This document shows positions 57,527 through 64,000 of a DNA stretch of 64,000 nt, one piece after another. Position 1 is the first letter of the stretch; each line of letters opens with the position of its first letter. Location: assembly GCA_963969395.1 (NCBI GenBank), contig OZ017804.1:4712001-4776000 (forward strand). Direction: 5' to 3'. The notes below the pieces were generated by a model. That model ran no database searches. It was not told the DNA's origin and saw only the letters and a list, made by a program, of their open reading frames with translations. This DNA comes from Pseudoscleropodium purum (taxonomy: Eukaryota; Streptophyta; Bryopsida; Hypnales; Brachytheciaceae). The position numbers and the translations under genes are program-made.

Positions 57527-60500
57527 CTATAAACTAGTACATAAAATAGATTGTATGAAAAAGTTTAGTGTTTGAATAATAAGAAACATCAAAATAACAA
57601 TAATTAAATATAAGATTTAACCCCTTAATAGACCAAGTGGTTTTAATTTTGAACAACAAATGCATGGAAACATATTCCAAACCTAGAAAATTTCATTTTT
57701 TCATCGATTGATTTTCTTGAAGATTACTATTATAGTTCTTAATATTTATATAATATAGACTCTAAAATTTTTTGCTTACAAGTTTTGTAAAATTTAAAGG
57801 GTACTTGTAGGTATAGACTCAAAAAATCACTTTTTTAGATCAAAAAATGACTCTTCACAAATTATTTGACTAAATAAATAAAAGTAAAATTTTCAAATTA
57901 AAATCATTATGATTAGGACCTAACATTTTGAATTTAAAGGAAAAAAATCTTATAACAATCACAAATATTCAATCTACAATTGATCGTAGAATCAATTGTT
58001 AATTTTTGGCTTTAAATTTTATTAGAAAATATTGATTTATATACAAGTTGATCTATATGCATAGATATAAATCAAATGATTTGTGGATCATATTTTGCAT
58101 CAATGGTTTGAAAGCTATCATTAAATTATTATTCTAAATTACATTTTATAATATGTTTTTGCAATTTTTGCAATTTGGACTACCCCTTTTGTCCTTAAGG
58201 GATTAAAGATGCTAAATTATAAAAATATATCACAAATAAATTTACAATAATTATCTTCTATAGCGATGATGCATTGAATCAATATACTGATGAAATTGCT
58301 TTAAGACAACTTACTTTAAGACTTTGATCCATGCAAATTGGATTTCCTCCTAAGAAGATTTTATTGTCCAACAAAATCCTTGATTCACTAAAGCATGATG
58401 TAGTATCATTGGAAGGATAAAAATGGGTGATCCCATTATTCAATAGTGAAATCAATTTGATTTTGGAATGTTCACATGAAATATTGGGCATATGTAATTC
58501 TCTTATGATATTGTTGGAATCCAAGATTCTGCAACAAAAACAAACAATCATTGTTTACTAATATTTTTGACATTAAAATTTATTGAGGACAAATAATTTG
58601 TATTAGTTTTTGTTGTTTAAAGTGAAATAATAAAGTGCATTAAAGAATAAAAATCAAATTTTGTTCTATAACAATCTAAGAAGCCAAATTCAAACAATTC
58701 AATCAATGTTTTCTACTAATTTATTCATTATTAAACTATTGATTTACTATATTAATAATTTATTCTATTCATAGATTTGTTTAAAATTACGAGTGCTTAC
58801 AAAAATATGGCATTTATAATCATGAATGATTTTTTTTGTCATGAATTAAAACAAGTGCTTACATTTCATCCAAATTTGATTATTGTAGTAGCTCCTTTGG
58901 AAATATTTGAAATTGATTTTCGCTTATAGATCTATACATAAGATGAAAAAATAGGATAGCTTGTATTCAATTGAATATACTCGAAAACATGAAAAAAAAA
59001 TGAAATAAGTATGAACAAAAAAATATTCACAAAAAAGAACTAATAAGAAAAATATATGCATTGAATCTTCAACTTACATCTTTTGTATTGTTGAGACCTT
59101 GATATTTGAAAAATGTTGTGCAATGTTTGATATATTGTTTAAGTCCAAATAACTGTAAACAAATGTATACAAATATATTATTAGATATTATTACTCAAAG
59201 TCTACATAAGACATGAGTGTAATGCAAAAAAGATCAAATTAGATGATTAAATCCTAAATTTAATATCTACAATTATGAAATCAATTGATTCTATGCAATT
59301 GCACAAATGTAGATTGATCAATAAAAGTTGTTAAAAACTTTAAAAAAAACTCTAATAGCATTTGTGTACTTACATGTCTTGAAGAGTCTCATATTCTAAA
59401 ATTTCAAATGGGAATCTATTTATAGAATTATTTTGTGCATATCTGCAAAAACATAGAATGTAGGTCATAATATTAGATAATATGAAATTGAATTCATTCC
59501 AACTTGAAATTACAAAATACAAATAAAATACAAACAATATAATCAAATACAACTATACCTCCAAATCATTATGACACGTTCAAATATTCATCAATGAAAG
59601 TGTATTGAAAAAACAAATAATGGCATATATAGCTCTCAACTTACATGGATTTGAGTGTTTGGCTAAGTTCCCAACTATCTCCCAAAGTGGTAATATTGGT
59701 AATGAAGTTGTTTGAAATATCAACAATTTCTAGGAAATTGGCCAAAATGACAAACTCTCCTTTTATTTGGTTGTTGCTAACATTCCTATTATCAATGAAC
59801 AAAAACAATTAGATTCAATATGTACTAAAACATGCCATGTAATTTGATCAAAATCAAGGTTAAGCAAGGACTTTAAACATTACCAACTTTAAACAATCAA
59901 AATAAATTTCAAAGAATAATTTATCAAAAAACTTATAGATATTGAAGACTCCAATAATTTGAATACCAATCATTGAAAGAGATAGGACTCATTTTTGTAA
60001 AGAAATTCCCTGATAAGTCTCTGCAATTTTACAATATATGAGAACCATAGAATAGCCATGAAATACAAATGAGCAAAACAATTTGCTAGTTCTGAGCAAT
60101 GATCATGATCAAGTTGATAAAAGAATAAATCTCTTTGTACCCAACATATAACAATATAATGCTCAAAGCTTGATCTAGAAATTAGAATGTCTAATTACCC
60201 AAATTTTTGAATTCTAAGCTTGCAAGTGTTCAAATGGTTTTCTAGAAATTGAAAGCCATGTTGGAAATCACATTGGGACCTCATATCTCTAAAATCTAGG
60301 ATATATATATATATGTACGTTGATTAGTCTAAGAAATTCTAAATCATTCCAATGAGCTCTTTGTTGTAAATCCTTTACTATGGATCTCAATCCCATAGAA
60401 TTCCACCACCAATAATATAATAATTATGGATTCTTATACCATGTCTTTTATTACAAATATAATGTATTTACTTAAGAGTCTTTCATAATGAAATCTAGAG

Positions 60501-60660
60501 ATATAAGTGCATGCATTGAATTTACAAGTATTCAAGCACATCACTATTCTTACAACCAAGACCAAAGCTACTATTCATGCTTCCAATGAAGGAACAATTG
60601 GAAAGTACTCTGGAGGAACATCCCACATTTGAAATCATATCCCAACCCATTTCATTTACT

Positions 60661-60705
60661 TAATAATAATAATTATAAATAAATAAATAAATAAATAAAA
60701 ATAAT
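60661..60705. repeat. (AATA)n-like simple repeat
   Basis: TAATAATAATAATTATAAAT followed by AAATAAATAAATAAATAAA, in a non-coding part of the receptor-kinase gene. Confidence 0.85.
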
Positions 60706-61864
60706 ATTCTAATTAGTTTAATGCTATTTATCAACAATTATTGCAAAACATTTTGATGCTATGATGCTATGCTCTATAGATGCCCAAAGCCACCAAATGA
60801 ACATGAACTTGCAACAACCTCATGTACTTAGACAAGTACTACCCACATGATTTGAAGAACTTGAGAGGAACAGAAAAGTCCTACTAGAAGAAGTCCAAAG
60901 AGCTTTTTCATATATGTTATTATACTATGGATGAAAAAAATTAATAAGAAAACACATAAAATTTGAAGAAATTAGATCAATTCAAAGAATCAAAGGCACA
61001 TTGCAATTGAAGAATAGCCAAACATGAAAGGGAGGTCTTATTAAAGCAATTCTAGTTTGTAAACTTGTAAGTAACTTGGCCACTCACATGATAGTTGATT
61101 TTGTTAAATTGCACGATTTCGACTCCAAAAATTGTGACATATATGTGTATATGTATATAAAGGCTAAAATTTAGGATGAATCACTACAAGAGAGAGGTGT
61201 GTTTTAATTGAGCTTTTAAGTATAGTCCTCGGCATAAGATTTTAAATATGACCTTTAAGAAGATTTTCAGCAAAATTTTACTAAAAACACTGTGTTTTAA
61301 GTAAAATTTTGTTTATGTTTTAGAGTGAACATTTTGAATGGTGGAATACTGGGCACCAATTTAACGACATTGATGTTGTTGCAAGTAGATGATGCATGCT
61401 CGCCAGTCTGAAAAATGGGTACCTCATCAGTATCTGAAATTGAAAATTGAAGTGTTGAATGCTTTAAAAAATTGCTTACAGAGTCTCAAGGTTGGTGAGA
61501 TTCTCAATTGCAGGAGGCAGTTCACCGACAAGTGGCGTGGAGGTGATGTCAAAGTCCAAGTCTTGAGTGTCCCTGCAGGTGGATGCACAAATATTAGTCA
61601 CAGGAAGGTCTTTTATCATTATTCCTGGGCCCAAGATAAGAAAGGACCCGTCCATGATTCTCTAACTTAGCATGAACCGATACTAAGTTAATGGGACTGT
61701 TGTCAAATCATCTACAGTGCAGTTCAGTATCTGATGAGTTCACCAAATTAATTATATACTGGCTAAACTGACTCTCCAAAAATGAGTATATATATTTATA
61801 TCTGAAATTCTTATTGAATTCAATGAAACTAAACTTCCCATAATCTAACCTCTAACTTCCATAG

Positions 61865-62210
61865 ATTTTTTTTTTAACAACTGGGCAGAACCCCATTCAT
61901 TTGCATTAAAACTCAGATTACAACTTCCAAGCCAAAGGCTGGACAAAGCACCGAATTTATTCTGGGTTTGGGCGAACTAGCCCATACTGTAATGCTTGGA
62001 GATCTGCCCAGGTATGCAACTAAAAATCTGCCCTAAAATGTCAATTTTTGTTGACTAAGTGTATTTCACTTGTTGGCTCTTTCAGGCCATGTGATATGAA
62101 AACCCAGATCCACACTTGTGCTCATTCTAAGAACATTGCTTAGATTTATGTCAGAATACTTGGTGAAATTCATTTGACATTCTCCACAGTTGGTTATCAT
62201 ATTGGTGCAA
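61865..62210. other. private insertion in the second receptor-kinase copy
   Basis: Beginning after a T-run (61869-61876) with AACAACTGGGCAGAACCCCA, this stretch has no partner in copy 1. The T-run at one end could be the reversed A-tail of a retroposed sequence on the minus strand. No duplication or coding frame supports a firm call. Confidence 0.3.
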
Positions 62211-62349
62211 TTGACTTTAATTTACCAAAGTCACAAAGTGACACCATTTGTAATGAACTTAACATGTAAATGTCCAAGACCTATTTTGAGCTTTTTCGAG
62301 AAACATTAGAATGTTTGATCATGAGGGTGTTAAAATTATCAAAGTATTT

Positions 62350-62370
62350 AAAAAAAAAAAAAAAAAAAAA
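62350..62370. repeat. poly(A) run
   Basis: About 20 consecutive A residues next to the duplicated block, absent from the partner copy near 11030. Confidence 0.9.
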
Positions 62371-64000
62371 TTATAAACATGATTTTAGGTCTTTCAATCT
62401 TCTTTTCACATGAACTCCCTCCATCATTCACTGAACAGATTCCATCAATGTGAAAAGCTTCAATGGATGATGCATCAAGTCAAGGGAGGTCCATCAAGGT
62501 CAAGAGCATTGCGAACTCACAGAATTAGCATTCTCAAGCTGTGGTATTGGACCAAGTTGCTGTGCTCAGGCGGAAAGAACCTGGTGGCGCAAGTAATCCC
62601 ATTCCAGTCTTCAGTGGCAGGGTTTCAAGAACAGGGGTGTTCTTCAAAAGACCAGTTCCAGCGACTATTGGAGAGATCAGGGCTGGTGCCTGCGTCTACC
62701 CAAGACCGCATCATGCTCTGCACAGACAGAGAGCACTCGCATGTACGATCAATCAATCGTCTCACTCGCCATAATGGTCGAACATAATTTGTCAAAATCT
62801 GTTTCATTTCGAAATCATTGTAACAGAGTCTGCTGCTGCTGTAATGCTGCTGCAACAAAAAAGGTTTCCATCGAACTCCAAGGTTTGTTGTATTGAGAAG
62901 ATGTTTGGGTGCCATTTAATAAAAGTGACAAGAGATAGGGCTTTGAACTACTTTAGCTAGCCAGGAACCAAAGTGGTGATCTACTTCCATTTGCAACTGC
63001 ATATTTGAAATTCTCATCTGAAACCTCATTTCTGGACCCATTTTATTTACATCTATTAGCTTGCAGTTTCAGGTAGAGCACATGTAAGTTTTTGAAACTA
63101 AGTCCTTGCTGGCATGGCAGCCCTTGGTTGCTGCATTTTGGCACAATATTTCCACACTAGTTCAGTTGTTCCATTGCAGTGACTTTCTAGCAGTTGTTGC
63201 AGTGAACGAATGCCACACTATCTCCTCTAATGATGCATCTCAGTTCAGGTTGCAATTTATGCAGCCCCCCCTCTTTTTAAAAAATTGAGAGCTCTTCATC
63301 TTGCAAACAAAAAATTCCCCTCTTTGCTGTTGATCTTGAAAAATAAATAATATGGATATGGATACGAATACGGATTATGTATGATTGATATATACACGAC
63401 CATGCATATACACATTGTCCTATATTGTAAGTAAAGCAAAATATCATAGAAACACAAGTATGGAGTGGAAGGGTATATCAAAAGTATCCATGTCAATTTT
63501 TCAACCAATGGCGAAGTGATTTGTTCACCTTCTTTCACATTTTTAGGAAAAGTTCCATGATTGAATGCTACTTCACCCATATTATTTGTTTGAAATCAAT
63601 TATGTTTTTCTCTGAAATTCACATTCTCTCGCTATCCACTCAAAGGGTAGCCCACACTATATAAAATGAACAGTGTACCCATTGGGGAGATAGGCTGGAT
63701 GAGCTACCAATAGCTTGGATGCTAAAAAAAATGGCATGATATATTCTTGTACCAAAAATTGGGACATACATCTACACAAAGCTTGAAAACTAGGACACGC
63801 CGTCCACCTTGAAAGGTGCCAACGTAGTAGAGGACCGCCCATAAAAAGAATATGAAAAGATCTTGACGTTATTGATTTAGGACGAGCAAATTAAAACAAG
63901 AAATAAATCTAAATACCTTCAAAAGCCTGGTCATGGACAACGTCTTCCTTAGTTGCATTGCCTTGCGAATGAACCCCCATAATGACAGCCATGGCATAAA

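Larger units (their letters stand above)
55708..64000 (-). pseudogene. LRR receptor-like kinase pseudogene, copy 2 (5' end cut by window)
   Basis: Reading from 64000 downward: signal-peptide end and mature start (AMAVIMGVHSQGNATKEDV, exon down to 63917); LRR cap exon 62717-62521 (MMRSWVDAGTSPDL, then DWNGITCAT); LRR exons 61572-61480 (GELPPAIENLTNLETL), 60020-59937 (DLSGNFFTKMSPISFNDW), 59785-59645, 59442-59374, 59152-59078 and 58528-58315 (ends FLGGNPICMDQSLK); membrane exon 57526-57292; kinase exons 57187-57069, 56824-56361, 56240 to about 56090, and the last from about 55953 to 55708. It would have been a plasma-membrane receptor; the kinase recalls plant LRR-VIII types, but no malectin exon was recognised. 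Stops interrupt it at 62625, 57093 and 56579, several donors are lost (56359-56360 reads TT), and catalytic residues are changed. It is inactive as a kinase and probably as a gene. The phase between the first two exons is unresolved. Confidence 0.85.
58840..64000. repeat. segmental duplication, copy 2 (partner 1.6-12.95 kb)
   Basis: It matches 1640-12950 in the same orientation in exons, introns and upstream sequence. For example, the intron word ATTGAATATACTC and the 3' part GTGCCAACGTAGTAGAGGA (63816) match GTGCCAACGTAGTGGAGTA (12732). Copy 1 has grown by inserted blocks; copy 2 lacks all of them. At about 61865-62210 copy 2 has a private stretch of its own. Confidence 0.85.

Noticed and set aside
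61389..61670. 93-codon plus-strand frame
   Set aside because: It is the antisense shadow of the minus-strand LRR exon at 61480-61572, which has proper splice sites and the GELPPAIENLTNLETL motif.

Overview
The window is AT-rich, gene-poor nuclear DNA of a land plant. A receptor-like kinase with leucine-rich repeats, split into many short exons with GT/AG junctions, shows that it is a plant. A long intronless HET-domain gene (a fungal family, known in plants mainly from mosses) suggests a moss. That placement is inference; nothing in the sequence names a species.

Layout. 1-13 kb carries a heavily interrupted, decayed copy of the 5' half of an LRR receptor kinase gene (minus strand). It is invaded by unrelated blocks, among them a pogo/Tigger-type DDE transposase remnant and a perfect 34-bp hairpin. 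13-46 kb is almost entirely decayed repeat DNA: palindromic (foldback) elements, a ~97-bp tandem array (25.9-27.6 kb), a ~180-bp tandem array (40.4-41.3 kb), a tRNA-like SINE candidate (39.8-40.1 kb), a dead PIF/Harbinger transposase with a separate Myb/SANT-like remnant (41.9-44.2 kb) and microsatellites. 46.9-52.3 kb is richer in GC and holds the only long intact gene, a 736-codon HET protein. Beside it lies a spliced unrecognised gene whose intron carries a 111-bp mariner-like MITE. 55.7-64.0 kb holds the second, more complete receptor-kinase copy, also on the minus strand, with its 5' end cut by the window edge. It has three nonsense codons, broken splice donors and substituted HRD and DFG motifs.

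The most striking family is a set of eight short (160-317 bp), GC-rich elements packed with GGACGTCC/CGGACG motifs. Each is bounded by CAGGGTTGAC...GTCAACCCTG-type ends. Seven are flanked by perfect 8-bp target-site duplications and one by a 6/8 duplication, which is diagnostic of non-autonomous hAT transposons. Several sit inside other repeats, where paralogous empty sites confirm the insertion.

Apart from the HET gene, and possibly the unrecognised gene next to it, I see no gene likely to make an intact protein. Exon limits come from reading splice signals and frame by eye; no alignment or search was run.
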